Assembly (NCBI RefSeq): GCF_003313335.1
Contig: NZ_QMHP01000006.1
Location: 248,001-312,000, forward strand
DNA length: 64,000 bases
Source: Pedobacter zeaxanthinifaciens
Lineage (GTDB): Bacteria; Bacteroidota; Bacteroidia; Sphingobacteriales; Sphingobacteriaceae
Direction of reading: 5' to 3'
Shown: positions 34,457 through 42,433 of the stretch, one piece after another
Position numbering within the stretch: the first letter of the stretch is position 1
Layout of the letters: each line of letters opens with the position of its first letter
Notes under the pieces: model-generated
The model's database searches: none
Seen by the model: the letters and a program-made list of their open reading frames with translations, nothing else
What the model was told of the DNA's origin: nothing
Made by a program: the position numbers and the translations under genes

Positions 34457-34905
34457 TGAAAATAAAAATCACCATTTTGTTACTAGTGTTTACTTGGTCA
34501 ATAACCAGCAAAGCGCAAAAAGTTTCATTCGAGTTGAAACGAAGAAAACAGCAAATTGAATTTTTGGTTATTCAAAAAGAATTTGAAGATACAAAAGATA
34601 ATTTTATATCGTACAAAAAATATATATATGAACGGACTGTGTATGAAAAAAGGAACTTGAGTGTAGATTATAGAATTTTTATTTTTGGAGCAACTTCTAA
34701 TCACTCCAAAAATTATATATGTTTAACTACAAGCAAATCTATTAGATTCTTGGAATCTAAGGATTTTAACACTGATTTAATTGAGATAATTAGTTTTATT
34801 CACTTATCTTCTCCAGATTTTTCAGCTACAAAACTATTAAACTTATTCGAGGATATTTCTTTGTGTTATGCAGAAAACAATAAGACAAGTAATCATGGAT
34901 TTTGA
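34456..34905 (+). CDS. Putative periplasmic immunity protein of the Rhs toxin
   Basis: 149 residues. Its ATG overlaps the toxin's final stop by one base (TAATG), the tight coupling typical of toxin-immunity pairs. A signal peptide (1-20, MKIKITILLLVFTWSITSKA) sends it to the periplasm. The mature part is basic at first (ELKRRKQQIEFL) then strand-rich, with no lipobox. No family is recognised. Immunity function is inferred from position, overlap and export; the gene itself appears intact although its toxin is broken. Confidence 0.7.
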   Translation: MKIKITILLLVFTWSITSKAQKVSFELKRRKQQIEFLVIQKEFEDTKDNFISYKKYIYERTVYEKRNLSVDYRIFIFGATSNHSKNYICLTTSKSIRFLESKDFNTDLIEIISFIHLSSPDFSATKLLNLFEDISLCYAENNKTSNHGF

Positions 34906-34932
34906 TTAGTTAATCTATATGTCCAGCGTAGC

Positions 34933-34963
34933 GGGGCTTGTGCTAATGTCTAGCACAAGCCCC
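34933..34963. terminator. Perfect 13-bp hairpin after the immunity gene
   Basis: GGGGCTTGTGCTA and its exact complement TAGCACAAGCCCC with a 5-base loop, 27 bases after the stop. There is no T run, so it may be a terminator or a recombination-related hairpin next to repeat E. Confidence 0.6.
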
Positions 34964-34972
34964 CCCAACTGC

Positions 34973-35071
34973 TTTAAGTGTTCGCTTTTTCAGCGGTCAC
35001 TTAAATCTTAAATAAAAACCGAAGACTCCGTCTGGCAATACCTGCCTGAGGAATTATTACTATGTGGACGG
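34973..35071 (+). repeat. Direct repeat E (right border of the Rhs module)
   Basis: The second copy of repeat D, three mismatches in 99 bases. It again ends in Rhs codons (NYYYVDGI) but is cut off at once by element F, giving a stop after SPLV. It marks a second, destroyed Rhs tip at the same site. Confidence 0.88.
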
Positions 35072-35074
35072 AAT

Positions 35075-35254
35075 CTCCCCCTTGGTTTAAGTCTTCCGAA
35101 GGGCGACTTAAATCATTAAATCCAAAATTAAAAGCGAAGACTTTGTCTTGGTCATGTTAGTAATGGAGAAATTGAAGGCAGATCCTAGCTGTCTAGAGAC
35201 CTTTATTTAATAAAGATATTTAAGTAATCCTATGGAGCATTTAGACTAGTGGGG
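35075..35254. repeat. Hairpin-ended element F
   Basis: The left end is CCCCCTTGGTTTAAGTCTTCC with a hairpin closed by GACTTAAATC. The interior shares long blocks with element A (GCGAAGACTTTGTCTTGGTC, CCTAGCTGTCTAGAGACC). The right end is a diverged hairpin ending CTAGTGGGG. It follows directly on the Rhs codons of repeat E, as if inserted there. Confidence 0.8.
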
Positions 35255-35311
35255 TGGGTTCAAACGGTAGAATAATTTCCGATATTAGGCCACAAAAATA
35301 TAAATAAAAAT

Positions 35312-35770
35312 ATGCTAACGAAATATCTTACAGTTGGATTAATTTGTTTGGGAGTTTTCATTTCTTTATATAGCGTAGTAAGGAATTATAGAGTTAAAAA
35401 TTGCCAAAATGAATATGGGCTAGCCTATAATCGTAAAAGAAAAGCATTGGGCATACCACTTATACCTAGTTATTGGCATATCAAAGAGCAAAGTTCTGAT
35501 TTTATTTGGTGGGAAGGTAATGAAAACGTGATAGGACATAAAAGGAAGTCCGTAATGTTTTCCGGTTGTAGTATCTATGGCGAGCTTGACGTTTACAATC
35601 TACCTTTAAAAGATGGTATCCCGCGTTTAATTGAAATTGAGTATAAATATGGGAAAAATCGTGATAATGATTCTATAACTTATACTTATCAAGTCGGGAA
35701 TTCTGCGACCGTAGTCTCTAAATATTTAATAGATAGCTTATTTTCAGTCGAAAGAATCAAAAAAAATTAA
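35312..35770 (+). CDS. Island membrane-anchored protein of unknown function
   Basis: 152 residues. One N-terminal helix (YLTVGLICLGVFISLYSVV) anchors an exported domain (CQNEYGLAYNRKRKALGIPLIP, FIWWEGNENVIGHKRKSV) ending in VSKYLIDSLFSVERIKKN. It has the same anchor-plus-domain plan as the genes at 31565 and 32294. No family is recognised. It follows elements E and F, and may be another orphan immunity gene. Confidence 0.7.
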   Translation: MLTKYLTVGLICLGVFISLYSVVRNYRVKNCQNEYGLAYNRKRKALGIPLIPSYWHIKEQSSDFIWWEGNENVIGHKRKSVMFSGCSIYGELDVYNLPLKDGIPRLIEIEYKYGKNRDNDSITYTYQVGNSATVVSKYLIDSLFSVERIKKN

Positions 35771-35797
35771 TTGTTTTATTAGCTAAAAGAACCCAAT

Positions 35798-35941
35798 ATG
35801 ACATTGAAGAAAAAACAGGTGGCTATGGATAAATTTGAAATACAATTTACAACAGAGGGCACAGGTTACGAAGTGAACTATTTTTTTGAAAGAAGATTGG
35901 GTAAATGGTTTTTAATTTCAGTTAGCGATTTATCAGACTAG
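35798..35941 (+). pseudogene. 47-residue C-terminal remnant of an island protein
   Basis: An ATG at 35798 opens MTLKKKQVAMDKFEIQF and runs to TAG at 35939-35941. The end (GYEVNYFFERRLGKWFLISVSDLS) looks like the last strands of a SnoaL/NTF2- or DUF4348-like lipoprotein domain (FxRxxGKWxLxxVxD), with the N-terminal two thirds missing. It is probably a leftover of a deleted cassette rather than a full gene. Confidence 0.45.
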
Positions 35942-36013
35942 TTTAATCACTTTAGTAAAAGGCATTCAACTCATTTCATCAGTTTGGCATAGTTGCGATT
36001 CGCTATCGTTCCC

Positions 36014-36049
36014 AAAAAAAATCCCCAAGCCTTTAACAGACTTGGGGAT
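36014..36049 (-). terminator. Terminator of the sdh operon
   Basis: ATCCCCAAG and CTTGGGGAT form a 9-bp stem, with an A run on + (a T run in the minus-strand transcript) at 36014-36020, just after sdhB. Confidence 0.88.
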
Positions 36050-36076
36050 GGTAAAAAATTTATAAGATATTGAGAA

Positions 36077-36847
36077 TTAAACTTCCTCTTCGCTAGCAAA
36101 TTTTGCGGTGAAGTAATCCCTGTTCATACGGGCAATGTTTTCCAAAGAGATGCCTTTTGGACACTCAGCTTCGCATGCGCCAGTATTGGTACAGTTACCA
36201 AAACCTTCTTCATCCATTTGAGCAACCATGCTTTGCACCCTGCGGTAACGCTCAGGCTGTCCTTGTGGTAATAAAGCCAATTGAGATACTTTTGCAGATA
36301 CAAAAAGCATTGCAGAAGCATTTTTACAAGTAGCTACACATGCGCCACAACCAATACAAGCAGCAGCTTCAAAAGCAGCATCAGCTTGCACCTTTGGTAT
36401 AGGCAGTGCGTTAGCATCTTGTGCATTACCCGTATTTACCGATACGAAACCACCTGCAGCAATGATGCGGTCAAAAGCAGAACGATCTACCGCTAAGTCC
36501 TTAATTACTGGAAATGCTTTTGCTCTCCAAGGTTCAACCACAATGGTATCGCCATCCTTAAACGAGCGCATGTGCAATTGGCAGGTAGTTACCAAGTCCT
36601 TAGGGCCGTGCGGCTGTCCGTTGATGAACATTGAGCACATACCGCAAATACCCTCTCTACAGTCGTGGTCAAATACAACTGGTTCTTCGCCTTTGGTAAT
36701 TAATTGCTCATTTAAAACATCAAACATCTCTAAAAAAGACATGTCTGGAGAAATGCCAGAAAGTTGGTAATCAACTAATTTACCAGCTGAATTTTTGTTT
36801 TTTTGACGCCAAACTTTTAGCGTTAAATTCATATTTCCTGTACTCAT
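36077..36847 (-). CDS. sdhB: Succinate dehydrogenase/fumarate reductase iron-sulfur subunit
   Basis: 256 residues. The N-terminal plant-ferredoxin-type 2Fe-2S site is [20 protein letters not shown] plus the Cys in TTCQLHM. The C-terminal 4Fe-4S and 3Fe-4S sites are [13 protein letters not shown] and [15 protein letters not shown]. The subunit passes electrons from the flavoprotein to quinone via SdhC. It is the last gene of sdhC-sdhA-sdhB, the order of type B enzymes. It is separated from sdhA by a palindromic element of about 125 bp. Confidence 0.97.
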   Translation of the reverse strand: MSTGNMNLTLKVWRQKNKNSAGKLVDYQLSGISPDMSFLEMFDVLNEQLITKGEEPVVFDHDCREGICGMCSMFINGQPHGPKDLVTTCQLHMRSFKDGDTIVVEPWRAKAFPVIKDLAVDRSAFDRIIAAGGFVSVNTGNAQDANALPIPKVQADAAFEAAACIGCGACVATCKNASAMLFVSAKVSQLALLPQGQPERYRRVQSMVAQMDEEGFGNCTNTGACEAECPKGISLENIARMNRDYFTAKFASEEEV

Positions 36848-36855
36848 TTTTTTAA

Positions 36856-36981
36856 GTATTGAGTATTGCGTATTGCGTATTGAGATTAAATCTCGCTAAA
36901 CTTTACACTATACTATTAACGACTTTATAACAGTTCTTTGAGCTATCGTATTTCTCAATACGCAAATCTCAATACGCTGTA
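36856..36981. repeat. Palindromic element between sdhA and sdhB
   Basis: The left arm carries GTATTGAGTATTGCG and TATTGCGTATTGAG; the right arm carries CTCAATACGCAAATC and TCAATACGCTGTAC, its inverse. The middle is AT-rich non-coding sequence. It fills the whole gap inside the operon and reaches the sdhA stop codon. Confidence 0.75.
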
Positions 36982-38961
36982 CTATTTATAATTCCTTTGT
37001 GCTACTTTAATATTTTCGTAGTTCAACTCTTCTTTGTGCAATTCGAACTCGCTTTCGCCTTTGTATTCCCAAGCGGCTACATAAGCAAAGTTTTCGTCGT
37101 CACGTTTTGCCTCACCTTCTTCTGTTTGGTGCTCTTCTCTAAAGTGTCCACCACAGCTTTCTTCTCTGTTAAGGGCATCAATACACATCAACTCACCCAA
37201 TTCAATAAAGTCGGCAACACGGTGCGCTTTTTCTAATTCTGGGTTAAATTCATCTGCAGAACCTGGCACTTTAACGTCTGACCAAAATTCTCTGCGTAAA
37301 GCCTGAATATCGCTAATTGCTTTTTCCAAACCTTGTCTATTACGAGCCATACCACAATATTCCCACATAATGTGGCCTAATCTTTTGTGGAAATGATCTA
37401 CAGATTTAGTACCGTTAATGCTCAAGAACTTGTCTATAGTTGCTTTAACGTTGTTTTCAGCTTCCACAAATGCAGGGTGATCTGTAGGAATTGGCTTTGT
37501 AGCGATTTCTTTTGACAAGTAAGCGCCAATAGTGTAAGGCAATACAAAATAACCATCTGCCAAGCCTTGCATCAATGCCGATGCACCTAAGCGGTTAGCA
37601 CCATGGTCAGAGAAGTTAGCTTCGCCAGTGCAATATAAACCTGGAATGGTAGTCATTAAGTTGTAATCAACCCAAACCCCACCCATGGTATAGTGTACCG
37701 CTGGATAAATACGCATTGGTGTTTCGTAAGGATTTTCACCGGTAATTTGCGCATACATGTCAAACAAGTTACCATATTTTTCTTTCACCACCTCACGGCC
37801 TAAGCGCATGCAGGTTTCTTTATCAGGATTATGGTTTCCTTGTTTGCTAGCTTCGATACGTCCGTAACGCTCAGTGTTAGCCGCAAAATCTAAATATACA
37901 GCCAGTTTAGAAGCACCTACACCGTAACCTGCATCACAACGTTCCTTAGCAGCACGTGAAGCAACGTCACGAGGTACTAAGTTACCGAAAGCAGGGTAAC
38001 GACGCTCTAAATAGTAATCTCTTTCTTCCTCTGGAATATCCTGAGGCTTACGAGGATCGTCTTTCTGTTTTGGAACCCAAATACGGCCATCATTACGTAA
38101 CGACTCCGACATTAGGGTTAATTTCGACTGATGATCGCCTGAAACAGGGATACAAGTAGGGTGAATTTGTGTATAGCAAGGGTTGGCGAAGAAAGCACCT
38201 TTTTTGTGCACTTTCCAAGCTGCCGTAACGTTGCTACCCATTGCATTGGTAGATAAGTAGAATACGTTTCCGTAACCACCAGTACCTAACACTACAGCGT
38301 GGCCAAAGTGGCGTTCCAATTCGCCAGTAATCAAATTACGAGCAATGATACCGCGAGCTTTGCCATCAATAACAACTACATCAAGCATCTCGTGGCGGGT
38401 GTACATTTGTACTTTACCCATGCCCACTTGGCGCTCTAAAGCACTGTATGCACCTAATAAAAGCTGTTGCCCGGTTTGTCCGGCAGCGTAAAAAGTACGT
38501 TGTACTTGCGTACCACCAAATGATCGGTTATCTAACAAACCGCCATATTCACGAGCCAAAGGCACACCTTGAGCCACACATTGGTCAATGATGTTTACAC
38601 TTACCTCAGCTAAGCGGTGTACGTTTGCTTCACGGGCTCTATAATCGCCACCTTTAATGGTGTCGTAAAATAAACGATAAACGCTATCACCATCATTTTG
38701 GTAATTTTTTGCTGCGTTGATACCACCTTGAGCCGCAATAGAGTGCGCCCTACGAGGTGAGTCTTGAAAGCAAAAACACTTTACTTTGTAGCCCATTTCG
38801 GCTAACGTAGCAGCTGCAGATGCACCCGCTAAGCCTGAGCCTACTACAATTACTTCTAAGCTTCTTTTGTTCGCCGGGTTAACCAACGGTATAGAAGATT
38901 TATATTTTGTCCACTTTTGGGTTAATTCTCCCTCAGGGATATTTGAATTTAGTTTCGACAT
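36982..38961 (-). CDS. sdhA: Succinate dehydrogenase/fumarate reductase flavoprotein subunit
   Basis: 659 residues, the long type B form. FAD-binding motif [19 protein letters not shown]; the covalent-flavin His region [20 protein letters not shown]; catalytic segments [11 protein letters not shown] and [13 protein letters not shown]; and the C-terminal [20 protein letters not shown] that ends the catalytic part. It oxidises succinate to fumarate in the TCA cycle, feeding electrons to SdhB; fumC in this window takes the next step. A 31-base gap separates it from sdhC. Confidence 0.97.
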   Translation of the reverse strand: MSKLNSNIPEGELTQKWTKYKSSIPLVNPANKRSLEVIVVGSGLAGASAAATLAEMGYKVKCFCFQDSPRRAHSIAAQGGINAAKNYQNDGDSVYRLFYDTIKGGDYRAREANVHRLAEVSVNIIDQCVAQGVPLAREYGGLLDNRSFGGTQVQRTFYAAGQTGQQLLLGAYSALERQVGMGKVQMYTRHEMLDVVVIDGKARGIIARNLITGELERHFGHAVVLGTGGYGNVFYLSTNAMGSNVTAAWKVHKKGAFFANPCYTQIHPTCIPVSGDHQSKLTLMSESLRNDGRIWVPKQKDDPRKPQDIPEEERDYYLERRYPAFGNLVPRDVASRAAKERCDAGYGVGASKLAVYLDFAANTERYGRIEASKQGNHNPDKETCMRLGREVVKEKYGNLFDMYAQITGENPYETPMRIYPAVHYTMGGVWVDYNLMTTIPGLYCTGEANFSDHGANRLGASALMQGLADGYFVLPYTIGAYLSKEIATKPIPTDHPAFVEAENNVKATIDKFLSINGTKSVDHFHKRLGHIMWEYCGMARNRQGLEKAISDIQALRREFWSDVKVPGSADEFNPELEKAHRVADFIELGELMCIDALNREESCGGHFREEHQTEEGEAKRDDENFAYVAAWEYKGESEFELHKEELNYENIKVAQRNYK

Positions 38962-38992
38962 TTACTTAATCTTTTTAGTTAAACGTTTCTGT

Positions 38993-39661
38993 TTAGCTGA
39001 TCCATCCAAAATGAACTGCAATTGGCATCAATGCAAATACAAGTGGCACAATAATAGAGAACCAAACACCAATTGTTCTTACTACTGGTGTCCACTTTTT
39101 GTGGTTCCAACCCATTGATTGGAAAGCAGATTGAAAACCGTGCAGTAAATGGTAACCTAAAGAGACTACTCCTAAAATGTAAACTGCAACCACAATTGGA
39201 CTCTGGAATATCATTACGATATTTTGGAAAGTATTGTGCTCCTGGTGCGTATAAACAGCAACCTTAGTTGGCCACCAAAAATGGTAAAGGTGCATTACTA
39301 AGAACATTAAAATTAATGTACCCAATAAGCCCATGCTACGTGAGTACCATTTGCTGTTAGCCTCGGGCTTATTGTACGCATATTTTTGAGGCCTAGCAGC
39401 ATTGTTTTGTTGCGTTAAAATTAACGACTGTACAATGTGCAGAATGATGCCCAAAAATAGGCCAATTTCCAAAATGCGAACGATAATGTTATGCCCCATG
39501 AAATCGGCAGCTACATTAAATGTTTCGCCCCCATCATTTAAAAAAATCAGCGCATTTATAGATACGTGTATAATAAGGAATGAAATCAAAAACAGACCCG
39601 TTAACCCCATTACAAACTTTTTACCTATAGATGATGTAAAAGCTTTACTTAAACTACTCAT
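38993..39661 (-). CDS. sdhC: Succinate dehydrogenase cytochrome b subunit (type B)
   Basis: 222 residues with five transmembrane helices, the single membrane anchor of type B complexes, which binds two hemes b. Conserved His residues lie in FLIIHVSINAL, LGIILHIVQSL, MFLVMHLYHFWW and LGYHLLHGFQSAF. It carries electrons to menaquinone. It is the first gene of the operon, with an exact TACTTTTGC promoter box 30 bases upstream. Confidence 0.95.
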   Translation of the reverse strand: MSSLSKAFTSSIGKKFVMGLTGLFLISFLIIHVSINALIFLNDGGETFNVAADFMGHNIIVRILEIGLFLGIILHIVQSLILTQQNNAARPQKYAYNKPEANSKWYSRSMGLLGTLILMFLVMHLYHFWWPTKVAVYTHQEHNTFQNIVMIFQSPIVVAVYILGVVSLGYHLLHGFQSAFQSMGWNHKKWTPVVRTIGVWFSIIVPLVFALMPIAVHFGWIS

Positions 39662-39691
39662 TAGATTTGGTTATTTAATTAATTCTAGTGT

Positions 39692-39700
39692 GCAAAAGTA
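39692..39700 (-). promoter_or_regulatory. -7 promoter box of sdhCAB (TACTTTTGC)
   Basis: An exact fit to TAnnTTTGC on the minus strand, 30 bases before the sdhC ATG. No convincing -33 TTG is seen at 19-21 bases. Confidence 0.55.
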
Positions 39701-39904
39701 TTTAAAATATGATTTAAAATAGTAACCACAACAACAAAAACACGATAAAGCACTTATTTAGAAACGTTCTAAAAAAAATGAGCTTTTGGCAACGTTTGCG
39801 CTTGTACTTTAAGTAGTTAATTTAAAAATGAGCGCAGTATTTTCATCGGCAATAGTAGCCCTGCTGTACGCTGCTATCTTTATTGTGAAAGTTAATGGTG
39901 ACGG

Positions 39905-40110
39905 AAACTTACGAAGTTTAATTTCATTTGTAATTGTTCTTTAATGGTAAAATTGATTGCTTCGCCGTTTAAAAACTTCGTAAATTTAAATTGAGTGCAA
40001 CAAAAAGGATATCCGCTGCCATCAGGTTTAGTTGACAAAAACCTGCAACGAAACTTAGCGTTCTCTGCGGTTCTCTTATTTTTCTTTGCGTTAAAATTAA
40101 CCGCAATCCC
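39905..40110. repeat. Dispersed compound repeat, copy 2
   Basis: It begins AAACTTACGAAGTTT, then AAACTTCGTAAATTT, then CAAAAAGGATATCCGCTGCC and ATCAGGTTTAGTTGACAA, then GCGTTCTCTGCGG...TTTGCGTTAAAATTAACC (about 40057-40102). This is the same order as 18446-18630, though copy 1 continues into a tandem expansion. It fills most of the 684-base gap between sdhC and the next gene; the rest shows no gene. Confidence 0.72.
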
Positions 40111-40345
40111 GTACTTACGGAATGCAGTTTCGCAAAGAATAGTTACTGCGCAAACTTTGTCAATCTTATAAGCAATTTGGCATAGGAAAGGTTGACAAAG
40201 TTGAATTTTGCGATTTTATCTTTTTGCTATCGCAATGTTAGCAGGGCGCCGTGGTTTGCACATTGCAAAACGTTAATTTTTGATTACGGTAATTAGTTTT
40301 ACTTTTACGTTCTAATCTGTTCATTTCATTAACGTTTAAATTAAT

Positions 40346-40543
40346 ATGCTTTCTTTTTTAATTCAAAGTACGCAGGCGGTAGTTATCGTTCCGGTATCAA
40401 TTGGTTCAACATTGGCGGTGGTCATTTGTTGGGGCCGAACCAACTCGGTGTTGGTATCTGCTTTTGCTGGATTATTTGGATGGTTATACGTTTTCATGTA
40501 TGTATTTTTTATTAGGCCTAAAGAGGAAAGAGATGGAGAATAA
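40346..40543 (+). CDS. Small two-helix membrane protein
   Basis: 65 residues with two predicted helices (STQAVVIVPVSIGSTLAVVICW and LVSAFAGLFGWLYVFMYVFF) joined by a short polar turn, and a charged C-terminus (RPKEERDGE). No family is recognised. The clean ATG and hydrophobic design favour a real gene, but there is no homology support. Confidence 0.55.
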   Translation: MLSFLIQSTQAVVIVPVSIGSTLAVVICWGRTNSVLVSAFAGLFGWLYVFMYVFFIRPKEERDGE

Positions 40544-40712
40544 CTCCTTTGCAATTTCTTCTTACAAATAGATGTAGATGAATTGACCGCAAAAGCTTGG
40601 TGAACCTAAAAAGTATTCCGCATAAAAGCACTGACAATTTGAGCCTAGCAGTTTAACGATTTGCTTTTCGCTTCAATTAGAAGTACTTTTATCCTATTAT
40701 TAAAAATATCAA

Positions 40713-41924
40713 TTGGATTTTAAAGAATTTGGATTTAACGCGGAGCTTTTAGAAGGCCTGCTAGCAATGGGTTTCAAGAACGCTACTCCTATACAACAAC
40801 AAGCTATTCCAATCATTACTGCAAATAAAGACTTGATAGCTTGTGCACAAACCGGGACGGGCAAAACAGGAGCCTTTTTGCTGCCCATCATGAATATGCT
40901 TACGCAAAAGCACGAGCGTCACAACAATGTGCTGATACTTACACCTACCAGAGAGCTTGCTCAACAAATTGATTTACAGGTGGAAGCGCTTTCTTATTTC
41001 ACCAACATCAGCTCACTAACGGTATACGGCGGCGGCGATGGCGTAGCTTACGAACAACAAAAACGTTCTATGCGTGAAGGGGTTGATATTATTATTGCCA
41101 CTCCTGGCCGACTCATTTCGCATTTGGCGTCGGGAGTTTTAAAAATGGATAAATTAGAGCATTTGGTGTTGGATGAGGCGGATAGGATGTTGGATATGGG
41201 TTTTTATGAGGATATCATGAAAATTGTGGGCTATTTGCCCAAAGAGCGCCAAACGGTGATGTTCTCTGCAACAATGCCTCCAAAAATTCGCAAACTAGCA
41301 AGCAGCTTATTAAATGAGCCAGAGCAAATCAATATCTCCATTTCTAAACCAGCGGAGGGCATTAACCAACAAATTTATCTCATCCATGATGAGCAGAAAG
41401 TCCAATTACTAACGGAGCTGCTAAAATCAGCAACTTATAATCGCATTATTGTGTTTGCTGGTCGTAAGGAAAAGGTGAAAGAATTGGGCAAAGTATTCAA
41501 AAAGTTGGGTTTAAAGGCGGCGGCTTTCCATAGTGATCTTGACCAAAAGGAACGTGAAGCCATCATGCTCGACTTTAAAAATGATAAGCTGAACGTACTG
41601 ATTGGTACAGATGTATTGAGCAGAGGCATTGATGTAACGGGTATCGATTTGGTGATCAATTACGATGCACCGCAGGATCCTGAAGATTATATTCACCGAA
41701 TTGGTCGTACAGCAAGGGCAGCTACCACAGGTACCGCAATTACGCTGGTAAACCCTAAAGATAAACGTAGGTTGGCTAACATTGAAAAGCTGATTGAACG
41801 ACAAATTGATCGCATTCCTTTGCCTGAACACTTAGGCGAAGCACCTAAAGACGAACCCGCAGGAGAGAAGAAGCCTTATAAAAAGAAGAAAAAGTTTTTT
41901 AAAAAGAAACCTAAGGCGGTTTAG
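40713..41924 (+). CDS. rhlE: DEAD-box RNA helicase, RhlE-like
   Basis: 403 residues from a TTG at 40713 (MDFKEFGFNAELLEGL, the expected Q-motif region: FKEFGF...ATPIQQQAIP). Motif I AQTGTGKTGAF, motif II LDEADRMLDMGF, SAT in MFSATMPPKIR, motif V TDVLSRGIDV and motif VI HRIGRTARA are all present. The tail is lysine-rich (KKPYKKKKKFFKKKP), as in RhlE-type helicases acting on rRNA or cold-stress mRNAs. Its TAG stop shares its G with the first base of the inverted repeat of the following cassette. Confidence 0.93.
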   Translation: MDFKEFGFNAELLEGLLAMGFKNATPIQQQAIPIITANKDLIACAQTGTGKTGAFLLPIMNMLTQKHERHNNVLILTPTRELAQQIDLQVEALSYFTNISSLTVYGGGDGVAYEQQKRSMREGVDIIIATPGRLISHLASGVLKMDKLEHLVLDEADRMLDMGFYEDIMKIVGYLPKERQTVMFSATMPPKIRKLASSLLNEPEQINISISKPAEGINQQIYLIHDEQKVQLLTELLKSATYNRIIVFAGRKEKVKELGKVFKKLGLKAAAFHSDLDQKEREAIMLDFKNDKLNVLIGTDVLSRGIDVTGIDLVINYDAPQDPEDYIHRIGRTARAATTGTAITLVNPKDKRRLANIEKLIERQIDRIPLPEHLGEAPKDEPAGEKKPYKKKKKFFKKKPKAV

Positions 41925-42420
41925 CCACAGATGCACAGATAATTTCATTAAAAATGACTATTTTAACAGAATAATCATTTACCAATGAATTTTATTTCTA
42001 AGCAAGAGACTTTTGAAATCATAGGTCTATGTATGGAAGTGCATAATAACCTAGGAGCGGGATTTTTAGAGATAGTGTATAAAGATGCGCTTGAGTATGA
42101 ATTTCAGTCTAGAAATATCTCCTACCAGCGAGAAAAAGAGTACCATGTCGATTATAAAGGAATTATTTTGCCGCATAAGTTCTTTGCGGATTTTGTAGTT
42201 TTTAATACTATTATTTTGGAAGTTAAATGCACTAGTTGTATTGCAAATGAACATATGGCGCAAGCCATCAATTATTTGAAAGTTTCTAAAAATAGAGTTG
42301 CACTTGTTGTTAACTTTGGAGAAGTTCGCTTGAATTACAAAAGATTAATATTGTAAATCGACGCAGACATACAGATAGAGATTCTTGATATCTTAAAATT
42401 AAGATCTGTGCATCTGTGGC
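41924..42420. mobile_element. GxxExxY cassette with 17-bp exact inverted repeats
   Basis: The left end GCCACAGATGCACAGAT (41924-41940) and the right end ATCTGTGCATCTGTGGC (42404-42420) are exact inverse complements. They enclose one gene (41985-42356). The left repeat begins on the last base of the helicase stop codon, and the right one ends 13 bases before the ATG of rarA. No transposase is inside; mobility would need one in trans. Confidence 0.75.
41985..42356 (+). CDS. GxxExxY family protein
   Basis: 123 residues. The naming motif is in GAGFLEIVYKDAL (GxxExxY). The rest fits a PD-(D/E)xK nuclease-like fold: DFVVFNTIILEVKC has the Asp and the ExK pair of that fold. The biological role of the family is not established; members are often found as single genes bounded by short repeats or inside rRNA insertions, which fits the 17-bp inverted repeats here. 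It is not co-functional with its helicase and RarA neighbours as far as can be told. Confidence 0.9.
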   Translation: MNFISKQETFEIIGLCMEVHNNLGAGFLEIVYKDALEYEFQSRNISYQREKEYHVDYKGIILPHKFFADFVVFNTIILEVKCTSCIANEHMAQAINYLKVSKNRVALVVNFGEVRLNYKRLIL

Positions 42421-42433
42421 AAATCAAAAAAGT

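Noticed and set aside
42416..42433. GTG start for rarA six codons upstream of the ATG
   Set aside because: The GTG lies within the 17-bp inverted repeat of the GxxExxY cassette, and the conserved protein start fits the ATG at 42434.
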